Assembly: GCA_015832175.1 (NCBI GenBank)
Contig: WJXW01000009.1
Coordinates: 1,364,001 to 1,428,000, forward strand
Length of the DNA stretch: 64,000 nt
From: Paraphaeosphaeria minitans
Lineage: Eukaryota > Ascomycota > Dothideomycetes > Pleosporales > Didymosphaeriaceae
Direction: 5' to 3'
In this document: one piece after another, positions 44,401-55,009 of the stretch
Layout: every line of letters begins with the position of its first letter
Numbering within the stretch: the first letter of the stretch is position 1
The notes under the pieces: model-generated
What the model saw: the letters and a program-made list of their open reading frames with translations, nothing else
The model's database searches: none
What the model was told of the DNA's origin: nothing
Made by a program: the position numbers and the translations under genes

Positions 44401-46205
44401 ATAATTAGGATAATTAGCTAGGGGGTAGGTAGAAGCTAGGTGCTTATGCACTAATTACTAATTATCTTTAAAGTGATCTTAATATAATATTAGAGTATAT
44501 ATTTATACTAGGAGTAGTAGAGGCCTAGTCTAAGTAAGAACAATATATTACACTAAATATAATAGTATTCGCTTCTATACTTAGAAAGGCGCCTAGAGCG
44601 TCTTATATAGCTTAGACTTACAGAGACGAGCTTACACTAGAGCCAACCTTATAGAAACACCTTTATAATTATCTATATAGGAAGCTATTCCTCCTTACTG
44701 CTTATAAGGAGATCTTGACTTTATAAGATAAAGGTACCTAGATAGAGATTAAATAATTAGAGGTGTTAGAGCAACTACTCCCTTTAAAGTGGGTCTTTAC
44801 CTATAAGTTTAATTAAATAGATACTTTAAAAAGTGTAAAGCTTAAATTGTTATAAGAGGAGATCTTTAGAAAAGGAATACTCTCTACTCTATCTATACTA
44901 CTACTCTAGTAGTAAGATCTTTTTAATTAGCTATAGCTCTGGCAGCAGAATTCGATCTAGAAATCTTATAATTTAATATAGTAGGAGCGTTTCTAAATGC
45001 TTTTATTACAGCCGCTAATCTAGTAACTTATAAATTACCTAATAGTTTTAAAAAGCTAGAAAAGTGTATAAGATTAAGCTAAGCTTTATATAGCTTAAGA
45101 GATTTACCACTTCTTTAGTATAAGGAATTTATAGGATTACTTTAATCTTATAGACTCTTAGCTTCGCTAGAAGAGCTATGCCTTTTCTTTAACAGTAATT
45201 AAAGTATTATTATTCTTTTTTATGTTAATAACATTCTTCTTCTCTATTATAAGAGTAAAGAGAAAGAAGCCCTAGATTTTTAGAAGAAGATTATAAACAA
45301 ATATAAAATTAAATTAAAAGGACTAGTAAAGTGGTTCCTAGGTATTTAAGTAATTAGGGACAGAGAAGCAAGAATAATTTCTCTAGTCTATAATACCTAT
45401 ATTAATAAGATTATAAAAAAGTTTAACCTTTTAAACTCTAGGAGCTTCCCTCCTATACCTCTATTAGCAGAAGATTTTGTTCTAAGCATAGGAGAAGCCA
45501 CTCCTTAAGAAATAAAGCTCTTTTAAGAAGAGGTAGGATTAGCTCTCTATATAGTAATTATACTACGCCTAGATATAGCCTTTGCAGTGTTAAAGCTATT
45601 ACACTTTCTAATAAATCTAAGCAAAGAACACTTTACTACTATTAACTATGTAATTCTTTACCTCTATTAAACTAGATAGTAGGCTATAGTCTTTAGTGGC
45701 TACAATAGACCTAATCTACTATCATGTAGAGATGCCTCTTTCGCTAATAATCTAATATTATAACAATCTTCCTATAGGTATATTATCCTATTGTTTAGAG
45801 GAGCTATCCTATAGAAAGTAGCTTACTAGAATATAATTACCACTTTAATAATAGGAGTAGAGCTTCTAGCGCTTAAGTATATAAGTAAAGAAGCTATAGC
45901 AATTAAGAGATTCTTTACTAAGCTTACTCTAGATCTAGGACCTTTATAGAAAGTCTATTATAATAATCTTTAAACTATTTGTTTAGTAATTAGAAAGAAT
46001 AAAAGAATTACTACTTAACTACGCTATATAGATATTTAGAATATATAGTTATAGTAAGAGCATATAAAAGAATTATTTTAAGTAGAATATCTTCTAACTA
46101 GCTAAATGCTAGTAGATAGCCTTACAAAGGCTTTTACTTATTAGCAGTTTAATAGATTTAAAAGGCTATTAAATCTATAAGATGTAAGTATAATAATTAT
46201 AGAAT
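41480..46205 (+). pseudogene. Gag-pol polyprotein of forward F (copia type)
   Basis: Gag region 41480-42700. Pre-integrase and integrase: HLQVGYIGSRALQALVTAAQ (about 42818-42880), CEHYTTIHVTQVI, FSRLFHLLSQDLFNMPTTQ (42980-43030) and ALQKEQARSLQQK (43305). RT: IEIKQLEVLEQLLPLKQVF (about 44740), FDIVGAFLN, then FYVNNILLLYY with YVNN at 45221-45232 (YVDD ancestor). RNase H: SCRDASFANN at 45719-45748 and LVDSLTKAF at about 46108-46134. This order is diagnostic of Ty1/copia. A basic KKRKKKRKKK-type tail run follows at 46270-46300, coded or just purine-rich. All readable domains are broken by TAG/TAA. Confidence 0.85.
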
Positions 46206-47399
46206 AAGAGTAGGTAAGTAGAGGATTAATCTATTAACTACCTAGAATTATTAATTTAGAGCTAGGAAATAAGAAAAGAAAAAAAAAAGAAAGAAAAAAT
46301 TAGAGGAAAAATAGGAATTAGAGAAAGAGGAGATAAAAGAGCTTATTTATAAGCTTATAAACTTTCTTCCTTTTCTACTTAATTATAGGGGTGTAAGAAT
46401 CTCCTTTATAATTAGTAGTAGGAGATTCTCCTTATTCTTCTCCTCTCCTCCTCTCTATAGTAGGTAATTCCTTACCCTATCTACCTCCTCTACTTCTCTT
46501 TTAATTAGTAGTAGGTAATAGCTTACCCTAGCCTCTACTCTACGTTAGAGCTAATAGGCTACTTATATAGCTATTTTAATTAGTATATTAGCTGCGACCG
46601 CGCTACTCCTTAATAAGTAGAGTAGAAGGGCAATTACCCTATCCTCTACTAAGAATTAGCTAAAAGGAAGAGAGTAGGACAGTAGCTACGTGCTAAGCTT
46701 ACTCCTCCTAACTACTAGTAGGAGGAGGAGATTATAAAGCCACCTTAACCCTTTTACGCAGCTTAGTAATTAGCCTTTTCTATAAAAAGTATTAGCTAAA
46801 CTTAAAAAGAATCTTAATATAAAAGCTTATATTAGCACCTTCTAATAGTTAATAGTAGATAAAATCTATAGCTAGAGTCTAAATATACAGCTAGCTATAG
46901 AAATAATTAGCAAAAATTAGCTAAAGTAATAGAATAATCCTATATATAGTAGTGTAAGAGTAGGTAAAATAGGTATAGTAGCGCCTACCTAAGCTTAAAG
47001 CGTTATTATAGTAGTATCTATTACTTTTTCCTATTAGAGCTCCTTTTAAGTAGCCTAAGTAGCTTACTTATCTAAGAGCACTAAGCTATTACTAGGGGCC
47101 TAGAGCTAGGGTAGGAGGAGCTAGTAGAGTAGGAGGAGTAGAAGGATCTTAGTAGAAAGATTAGAAGCTTTATTTAGCAGCTTTTACAGCCTTTACTAAA
47201 CGTGCTTTAGCTAGGTTATTAAATATCTAAAAAAGTTAGTAAAGTTCTAAATAATAGAAAGAGTATAAGGCAATAATTAGAGGAAGAGAACCTACTATAA
47301 AGTAGTAGGATTTAAAGGCTTAAACTAGTAGGCTTAAATTAGATAGAAAGTTAAAGCGTTAAAAGTAAAGAATTAAAGAAAGAAGATTAAGCGCTAGTA

Positions 47400-47821
47400 A
47401 AAGGCTTATATACTTTACTACCTATCTAATTATTAAGCGCTAAATGCGCTCCTTCTTTACTACTTATTTCTCTTACTACTACTCCTTCCTAATTAAAACG
47501 CGCCTCCCTATCGTACTTACTAGCTAGTAAGAGCGGGGAAATTACCTTATAGTTAATAGGAAGTGAGCGAAAAAAGTAGTAGAATAAAGGCGTTTACGCT
47601 CTAGGCCTTTGTCCTACGCTTATAAGCTCCTAACCTACTAGAAGAAGAGATTCTGGACACAATTTATAATAGAATTCGTGATTTAAAAGATTAATAGCGA
47701 TTGTTTTGCTATTATAATAAATAGAGAGTGATAGAATCGCTGTTCCTAAAATAAGGAGATTTAGAAGAATAATTCTTAACAGTTTTTTAATCTTTAAACA
47801 GCCTTTAGATAGTTTTTTCAA
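47400..47821 (-). pseudogene. Possible antisense frame in the 3' region of forward F
   Basis: On the minus strand a frame opens with TTG at 47821 and runs 63 codons to a TAG (47632-47630), with a hydrophobic core LLRIILLNLLILGTAILSL. Past the TAG it continues ELISVGQRPRA and ISPLLLASKYDREARFN, also seen in reverse F. The TAG is present in both copies, so it may be a true stop. No ATG. An antisense gene here is possible but unproven. Confidence 0.3.
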
Positions 47822-47900
47822 GATCTTTAGGAAGGATTTAGATAATTAAAAATTACTTCTTAGAATAGGTAATCTACATTAAGCGATTACCTAGGGGGTG

Positions 47901-48094
47901 TATTAAAGTAAACACTTACTTCTGTAATTCTTTTTAGATCTACTAATTTATATCACAGGATTCTTGCCAAGAGTCTCGTTTCTTTTATATATAGTCTACC
48001 CTTTCAGCATCCTTTCTTACAATTAGCTATTTGTATTCTTTATAACTCTGCTCCTAAATATCCTATAATAGTTTAAGCCCTTTTTACCACAATA
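47901..48094 (+). repeat. 3' LTR of forward F
   Basis: 194 bp, tattaaagtaaacac...ttaccacaata, preceded by the purine tract cctagggggtg and followed by TSD agact (48095-48099). Confidence 0.9.
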
Positions 48095-49398
48095 AGACTT
48101 ATCTTTACTAGCTAATTAAATAAAGAAAAAGAGAAAATTTTTATATAATCCTGTACTATCTAGTATATAAGCTAGAGGTTACTGTTAGCTCTTTTAGTAA
48201 CACTAATTTAGTTGTATAATATATACATTAAGCTTAGGACCATTACTTAGGCCTATATATAGTCTACTAACAAACTCCTTTGTATATTATACGCCTAACC
48301 ACTAGCAGAAATACGTAATTTCTTCCTACTAAACACAATTCTATAAGTTATATAACCTCTGTATAGCGTAGCAGAATTAGGTCTCTACTAGTTTAAGATA
48401 TACTACAACCACTATAAAGAAAAACTAAGGATATATGTATTAACATACGACCTATGCCTACTTATTATAGATAAGGGACCTGAGATGTTTGGCATTACTA
48501 GACTCTAGACTAATAATACCCTTAGTGTGGTTACAGAAAGCTTTATATAACAAGAAAAGGAGTAGCTCTATGCTATAAAGTTTTGTACGAAGGATAAAAG
48601 CGTCTTAACATAAAATAGGATAATTAAGTTTAATAGAGGTAAAATCTAACTTATCTAAGGTGTTATTATCCTAGAATAGAAGGGATAGACTAAAAGCCTT
48701 CACATAATTAATCCCTAGGACAAAAACGCTACACACTAATATATTATATAATAAGTAAGAGGTGTATATATCTCTTTAGTTTACTAACTTGAAGCAACAT
48801 TTAACCTATTTATTACTACGTAAATAATAGTACTAACAGAAGAAAATATTAAGGCACTAAACATGCGTTTAAACTAGTAAATTTAGAATACATAAAAAGG
48901 ACTAAAATTTATTCCACTTAACCTAGGTCGCATAAAGCTGTTTATTTTTATAGATAGCTCTTTTACTAATAATAGAGACCTAAGCTTATAACTTGGCTTT
49001 ATTATTATACTAGTAGAGGAATATTGCACAATAACTTAGGACTTTAAAATCTATAGTAATATTATCTACTAAAACTTAGTAAAGTGTAAAAGAGTAACTA
49101 GAAGTATTCTAGTAAGCGAACTGTACAGTCTAGTAGGTAGTTTTAATAATGTAAATATATTAAGCATAACATTCTAATAGATTATATAAACACTTTAAAT
49201 ACCCCTAATTCCTATTATAGTCTATACTAACTTAAAATCCCTGTATAAATACCTTATACAACTAGGCACTATACATAAAAAACGCCTTATAATTAATATT
49301 ATGTTAATTAGGGAGTTGTACAAAAAATAAGAAATTATAGAGATTAGGTAGATTAATAGTAAAGACAATTCTACTAATACTTATATAAAGAAAGCACC

Positions 49399-49591
49399 TA
49401 TAATTGGCTAGGGCATAGCCCTAGCCTTTAGAAGGATCTTAAGGAAAGGAACTACCCTAAAAAAGTAGACCTACTAAGGAAAACTCTTCTTATAAGTAGT
49501 ACACCCCCCTATAGAGACTTAATACCTAGAATTTATTCTTTATATTTTAGCACTTACAGTTCTATTTACTTTCTAAGGCTAGCCTATAATA
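49399..49591 (+). repeat. 5' LTR of E2
   Basis: 193 bp, tataattggctag...ctagcctataata. Inverted partner of the E3 LTR 310 bp to the right. Confidence 0.83.
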
Positions 49592-49900
49592 TTAAATTCT
49601 AGGTCTTCTAGAAAAGAGTTGTTTAAAGGAATAGAGAAACGTAATAGAGTCTAGAATAACCTACTAATAGATACCTCTAATATCGCTAAGTTAGTGGAAT
49701 AACTACAGAACTTAATTACTACTAGAGATAAAAACTACTCTACTATATAAATACTATAACTCTAGAATAAAGAGCTATGTAAGCTCTTTATACGCAAATA
49801 GGCCTACGCTGGCACTATTTTAGGCCTATCCACCTTTACTATAGGGAGTGGATCCCTATTTACTAGTATAAACTAGCTAATTCTATAGCGTAAACCGCTC
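49592..49900 (+). pseudogene. Gag start of E2
   Basis: Starts attctaggtcttctagaa as in E1 and follows E1 gag to taaaccgctc, where the E3 LTR begins. Too short to show a domain by itself. Confidence 0.6.
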
Positions 49901-50093
49901 TATTATAGGCTAGCCTTAGAGAGTGAACAGAACTATAAGTGCCAAAATATAAAGGATAAATTCTAGGTATTAAGTCTCTATAGGGGGGTGTGCTGCTTAT
50001 AAGAAGAGTTTTCCTTAGTAGGTCTACTTCTTTAGGGTAGTTTCTTTCTTTAAGATCCTTCTAAAGGCTAGGGCTATACCCTAGCCTATTACA
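49901..50093 (-). repeat. 3' LTR of E3
   Basis: 193 bp, plus-strand tattataggctagcc...ctagcctattaca. With the E2 LTR it forms a long hairpin-capable inverted repeat. Confidence 0.84.
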
Positions 50094-50320
50094 TACCCTA
50101 GACCTTACTTAGTTTAAAACGTCTTATAGTTATAAAGTAAGCCTTAGAGATCTTAGGGGTATTATACTATAATAAAGTAGTAGTGTAGAGGTAGCCCTAA
50201 GGTAGCCTTAGGGCAAGGGCCCTTATTAGGTAGTTTATTTATTTACCTTATTATTATAAAGTAATAGAACAGCGCTTCTACCCTTTCTAATATAATTATT
50301 ATATATCTATTACCTTAATA

Positions 50321-51719
50321 GTGCGTTACTATTATAGTCTCTTTATATTTATATTACTCTACTTTCCTTTTTCCCTTCTCTACTCTCTCTTTCTTATACT
50401 AACTTTAACCTACGCCTATTCTAACTTTCTTAACTATCTACAACTACCTCTGTTCTTACCTCTTTTTAACCCTAATCTAGTCCCCCTTCTATTCCTGCGC
50501 TATACGCCTTTATACTCTTATTAGCCTCTTAGCCCTCTTCTTTAGCGTTCTATTCGTAGCCGCGGCTAATATTAATATTATTAATAATAGCCTCTAAAGT
50601 AGCGCCGCTTTAGTAGATATTTTTAGTCCTAGTAGTAGTAGTAGTAATAACCCTCTAGACCTAAACTAGCGCCTTACTAAGCCTAGCTATACGTACACTA
50701 AGGAAGAGATTAATAACACTAAAATAGAAGAGATTCTCTAGAGCCTTAACACACTTATATAGTAGCCTAATAGTAGTAATTACTCTTACCCCTTTATAAC
50801 CTCTAAGAGGCGCGTACTAGCTAATTACTCTAACTCTATTACCTCTACCTATACCCTAAAGCGGCTCTACGTTGCTAAGAGCGTAGTTTTTTAAAAAGAT
50901 AGTTTAGATAAAGAGCTAGCTAATTCTAATATAGGCCTTATATATATTAAATATATTAGGCGCCTAAAGTAGCTTAGGTGTGTAAAGTAAGTCTATAGCC
51001 TTGTATTCTAGACTATTATTAATATTTATATAGCTATTAACTATTCTAGAGCTACTCCTATAGCGCCTACTATTACACTAAGGCCACCTACTAGTATAAT
51101 TCTGTCCCTTTTACTAATAACTTAGACCTAAGGTAGGCTCTGCGCCTTTAGATTAAATATATAGAGTAAGGCTAGGTTAATAGTAATTTACACATCTATA
51201 ATCCTAGAACGTATAACACTAACCCCTAGAAGCCTATAACTAAAACGCTACCTACCTTTATAGTAAAGTTCTACTACTTAGCCTAGTAGTATAAGTAGTA
51301 CCTAAACTTAGCGCTTAAGAACTCTAGCCTAATTTAGGAGCTAGACTCCTTTACTATACTTCTACTTTAGCGTAGTAATAGAATAGTAGTTACCCCCCCT
51401 AGTATAGACATAGCCCTAGTAGTACTCTCGCTCTAAATAACTCTAGCCTAGCGTAGTAGTAACTATAATTAGAATCTAGTAGCGTTAGCTAATAATATAG
51501 TAGGGTAGATAAATAATATAGAAAATTACATCTAGTAATTTAAGAAGAGTATAGGCTAGCGCCTAGATAAAATAACCTAAACCTAAGCGTAGACTACTAA
51601 CCTACTTACTACTATTATAGAGTAACTTAGAATAGCTTCTAGCTAATACTACCCTACTTTTCTAGTAGCCCTAGTCTAATAGCGTATACCCTTTAACCTA
51701 TATTAAGAGCCTTATAGAG
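50321..51719 (+). pseudogene. Possible antisense ORF of E3 with membrane-like segment
   Basis: Plus strand here is antisense to E3. The frame in phase with 50541 reads LYTLISLLALFFSVLFVAAA then NINIINNSL, a Ser-rich run and KEEINNTKIEEILQSLNTL (to about 50760), and continues readable to about 51280 (TPIAPTITLRPPTS). Differences from E1 include conservative changes (ITSKRRV, RATPIAP kept). No ATG. A pyrimidine-rich leader with a GTG-initiated 67-codon frame (50321-50524) precedes it in another phase; an intron could join them. Cut by A-outer. Confidence 0.35.
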
Positions 51720-52175
51720 TGTTAGAATCTGGCCGCGCGCGAGCAGCGGGGCGCGAGCTTATTAGACTACTAGTCCGCTAGAGTTAGCTGACTAAGCAGT
51801 TAGATAACAAGTTATAGGTCCTAAGGGTCCTAAGGACCGCACAGGTCTTGCCTATACAGGAACTCTAGGACGCGTAGGACTCGCCCGCATAGGACTCTAG
51901 GACGTATAGGACTCTAGGACATATAGGACTCTAGGACATATGGGATTCTAGGATGTGTGGGACTACTTAGTATATAGGAACGCAAGAATAAGCTTCTTAT
52001 ACTTATATTTAATCTATTTATTAATCTATTATTTAGATTCTAGTAGACTAAATTATTAACTTATTACACTTCGCAAGATACTATTATATTAATAAAACCT
52101 TCTACCTTCTATAAGTACTCCTGCCTAAGAACTAACCTTAACCCTTTAGGACTAGCTACCCTCTTAGATTTAACA
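51720..52175 (+). repeat. 5' LTR of A-outer, GC-rich variant U3
   Basis: 456 bp, tgttagaatctgg...ttagatttaaca. The last ~210 bp (from tagtatataggaacgc) are standard family A R-U5; the first ~245 bp are unique in the window: a CpG-rich block at 51732-51765 (ggccgcgcgcgagcagcggg) and a short tandem array at 51859-51962. It seems to have escaped much of the RIP that surrounds it. Confidence 0.78.
51859..51962 (+). repeat. 17 bp tandem array in the A-outer U3
   Basis: About six units of 15-18 bp around ggactctaggacgtata, each holding the near-palindrome ctaggac. Position just upstream of the TATA-like tagtatatagg (51967) suggests enhancer or upstream activating repeats, an inference. Confidence 0.75.
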
Positions 52176-52784
52176 TCTTAAACACTCTTAATATAAGTAC
52201 TTTACAAACTTCTACCTCTTCTATAGCTTTAGGTGCTGCTAAGATTACTCCTATAAAGGATAGCAGTAAAGTGTATAAACCTAATCTCTACTTTAGTAAA
52301 TAATCTTAAACTAATGTCTAGATTCTCTAGTTAGACCTCTACTTCTTTAACTTAGACAAACCCCTTAAAGATAAAAAGAAGGTTATCTTTATAGCAATAT
52401 ACATACGAGGAGATATAGGATTATAGATCTATCTCTACTTTAAAAAGTACCTAGGAATAAACTATAACAATAACAATAACAACTACGTAGACAACTATAC
52501 TAATGTAGTTAATATTATTAAGAATTATAATAACTTTAAGAAATGCCTTAAACAACTCTTTAGAATCGCTAATAAGGACTCTATTGTAAAAGTAAAGATT
52601 TAGACTATAACTTAGAAATAATTAGTAGCTAAGTATATAGCTAAGTTTTGTAGATACGCTGTGTAGCTTAACTAGGATAATAAATCCCTTTAAGACATGT
52701 ATAAATAAGGACTTAAATAGAAACTATGTAAGGAACTCTTACGTAGTAGTGCGCGAATTACTAATCTTAAAGAACTATATAAAG

Positions 52785-53195
52785 TGTTACGTACCAGATA
52801 ACAACGTGGGACTCGGGCGCTTATGAAGGTGTAATAAAGCGACAACAGGGTTATGAACGTAACAAAGAGACGCTAAGCAACTTAGATTAGGTCACGTAAT
52901 GTGCTTAGTTGCTTAGCGGCACTAAGTAGCAGAGCTGGTCACGTGAAGTGCTTAGTTACTTAGTGGCACTAAGCAGCGGAGCAGCCTTAGTATATAGGAA
53001 CGCGAGGATGGGCTCTCTATACTTATGTTTAATCTATTTATTAATCTATTGTTTAGATTCTAGTAGACCAAATTGTTAACTCGTTACACTTCGCAAGATA
53101 CTATCGTATTAATAAGACCTTCCACCTCCTATAAGTACTCCTGCCTAAGAACCAACCTTAACCCTTTAGGACTAGCTACCCTCTTAGATTTAATA
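52785..53195 (+). repeat. 5' LTR of A-inner
   Basis: 411 bp. Two tandem ~48 bp U3 units (about 52890-52984) with cacgt palindromes and cttag/ctaag pairs; TATA-like tagtatatagg at 52989. Lightly mutated. Confidence 0.92.
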
Positions 53196-54960
53196 TCTTA
53201 AACACCGTTAACATAAGTACTTCACGAACTCCTACCTCTTCCACAGCTTTAGGTGCCGCCAAGATTACTCCTATAAAGGATAGCAGTAAGGCGCACAAAC
53301 CTAATCTCTACATTAGTAAACAATCTTAAACTAACGTCTAGATTCTCTAGTTAGACCTCTACTTCTTTAACTTAGACAAACCTTTTAAAGACAAAAAGAA
53401 GGTTATCTTCACAGCGATATACATGCGAGGAGATATAGGATTATAGATCTATCCCTACCTCAAAAAGTACCTAGGAATGGACCACAATAACAACGACAAC
53501 AATTACGCAAACAATAATACTAATATAGTTAATATTATTAAGGATTATAACAACTTTAAGAAATGCCTTAAATAACTCTTTAGGATCGCTAATAAGGACT
53601 CTATTGCAAAAGCAAAGATTTAGACTATAACTTAGAAACAATTAGTAGCTAAGTATACAGCTAAGTTTCGCAGATATACTATGCAACTTAACTGGGACGA
53701 TAAGTCTCTTTAGGATATATATAAACAAGGACTTAAATAGAAACTACGTAAGGAACTCCTATATAGTAGTGCGCGAATCACTAACCTTGAAGAACTATAT
53801 AAAGAAACTATTAGGATTAACAGAAAGTGGTTTTTATTGCAATAGGAGCTCCACTAAAACTCTAGGGCGATAAGCTTTAGATAACTAGTAAAAGTGGTTT
53901 ATAAGAACCCTGTTAGAATTGTCCAAAAGCAACAGCTAAGGAACTACTAGAGATACAAACTAATAGAAGATGTCTAGTTTAACTATATAGGCAAAGGGAA
54001 AGGAAGAAGGATGGGCCCTAAGCAGCCTAATAAACACGTTTCTAATAGAAGTTAACAACTAATAACTAAGACCCGTAAATGCTTTACATGTGGCAAACTA
54101 GGCTATATAGCTAGAAACTGTAGATTAAAGAACAAAGTCTATTAAACTAAGTTAAATGTACTAACCATTAAGGACCAAGAACCTAATAAGGAATAGGAAA
54201 TTATTATAACGCCATTTAGTTACTAACGCGTCACACTAGAATAAAGTGAGCGATTAGATTTACCTAACTTACAATTATACAAAGATCTAGAAGACAACTC
54301 TAACGTATACCACAACGTAGAAGACGTAGAAGAGATACCAAGATCTCCTACCCCTCACCCATAAAGTAGGCGGGAAGAAGACAACCCTATATTACCTAAG
54401 TATAAACTAAATGTTTAGGACTATATAGAACCCCACTAGGCACTAAAAGGGATACAACCCTACAAAAATAAGGAATTAGACTACGTACTAAAGTACTATC
54501 TAGACTACTAAAATCCTACACACTAATTCTATATGTGGACGCATTACGAAGAACCAATATGCGCACAACATAAGGCAGAAAAAGAGAAGAATAAAAAATA
54601 AACTAGAAGAAAACTGCGCTATAGATAGATATAGACAGACTACCCTATCGCAGCTTGCGACAAACACCTCTAGGATAAATAATAAGTAAAATACTTTCCT
54701 CATCTCACGCTAAAGGGTAATAAATACTATAATATACTTATTAACAGAGACTGCATGCAACTGTACTAGTATACATGTCTAAACTAAAACTGCAAATACC
54801 ACTACATAGCCAAACGTTTAGACAGCTTTATAAACTGCCCTATATAAGAAGCAATAATAGAACTACTAATTTAACTAGTACACAGGAACAGTGAAGACCG
54901 CAAGAGGAAAAACAGAAGAATATTCTTGCGGGAAGAAGAAGAAGACAATCTATATAAGCC
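53196..54960 (+). pseudogene. Gag of A-inner
   Basis: Starts after tcttaaacacc. Readable segments: DKPFKDKKKVIFTAIYMRGD (53385), LKKYLGMDHNNNDNN (53462), QLVAKYTAKFRRYTMQLNWD (about 53640-53697), a gypsy Gag capsid pattern. Zinc knuckle CFTCGKLGYIARNC at 54080-54121, CX2CX4HX4C with His changed to Tyr (CAC/CAT to TAT). The acidic/Pro-rich C-terminus follows. In-frame stops are TAG or TAA. Confidence 0.82.
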
Positions 54961-55009
54961 ACATACTTAAGAACAATGATAGAAGCAGATGCTTAGAAAC
55001 GCATACTAG

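Larger units (their letters stand above)
40811..48094 (+). mobile_element. Complete forward copia element F
   Basis: 7284 bp, 194 bp LTRs at 40811-41004 and 47901-48094, TSD agact (40806-40810 and 48095-48099). Gag-pol 41480-46205, then 1.7 kb without sense coding, a purine tract ending cctagggggtg (47890-47900) and the 3' LTR. Inserted in the RT of element B. It is the intact counterpart of the reverse F copy. Confidence 0.92.
17478..49398 (+). mobile_element. Forward copia-like element B, dispersed by later insertions
   Basis: I reassemble it from four pieces: LTR, leader and gag 17478-19904; integrase 39503-39954; RT 40203-40805; RT/RNase H 48100-49398. The order gag-integrase-RT-RNase H is that of Ty1/copia. 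Between the pieces lie reverse F (with B2 and E1 inside), a solo B LTR and forward F. The last two insertions have perfect 5 bp TSDs (cttat, agact), so the joins at 39959/40203 and 40810/48100 are certain. The first join is less so, because protease, the integrase start and the 5' end of F have been deleted. It is cut at the right by E2. The 3' LTR is not in the window. Confidence 0.7.
40203..49398 (+). pseudogene. RT and RNase H of element B (interrupted by forward F)
   Basis: 40203-40805 covers the linker and RT start; 48100-49398 continues after the agact TSD. RT: LCLLIIDKGPEMFGITRL then *TNNTLSVV at about 48505-48530, the LQVDDTL catalytic motif of copia RT with both Asp changed to Asn. 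RNase H: LFIFIDSSFTNN about 48940-48975, SELYSLVG, VYTNLKSLY (about 49220-49250), and the ending STNTYIKKAPIIG just before the E2 LTR. The reading frame continues across the F insertion once F and one TSD are removed. Confidence 0.72.
49399..49900 (+). mobile_element. 5' end of gypsy element E2
   Basis: E-type LTR 49399-49591 followed by 309 bp of gag start nearly identical to E1 32395-32700. Interrupted at 49900 by reverse E3 (left TSD would be cgctc). Itself inserted in the end of element B (left TSD gcacc at 49394-49398, right side not visible). Confidence 0.8.
49901..51719 (-). mobile_element. 3' end of reverse gypsy element E3
   Basis: Reverse complement of E1 37522-39339: 3' LTR 49901-50093 and the 1.6 kb region downstream of pol. 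It stops at 51719, where the A-outer LTR starts (left TSD would be tagag). The remainder lies beyond A-outer, outside the window. Confidence 0.82.

Noticed and set aside
51859..51962. Short regular repeats resembling a CRISPR array
   Set aside because: Units are contiguous 15-18 bp tandem repeats without spacers, inside a retrotransposon U3 of a eukaryote.
54500..54703. 67-codon minus-strand frame over A-inner gag
   Set aside because: Antisense shadow of the Gag C-terminus; not present as an open frame with the same ends in the other A copies.
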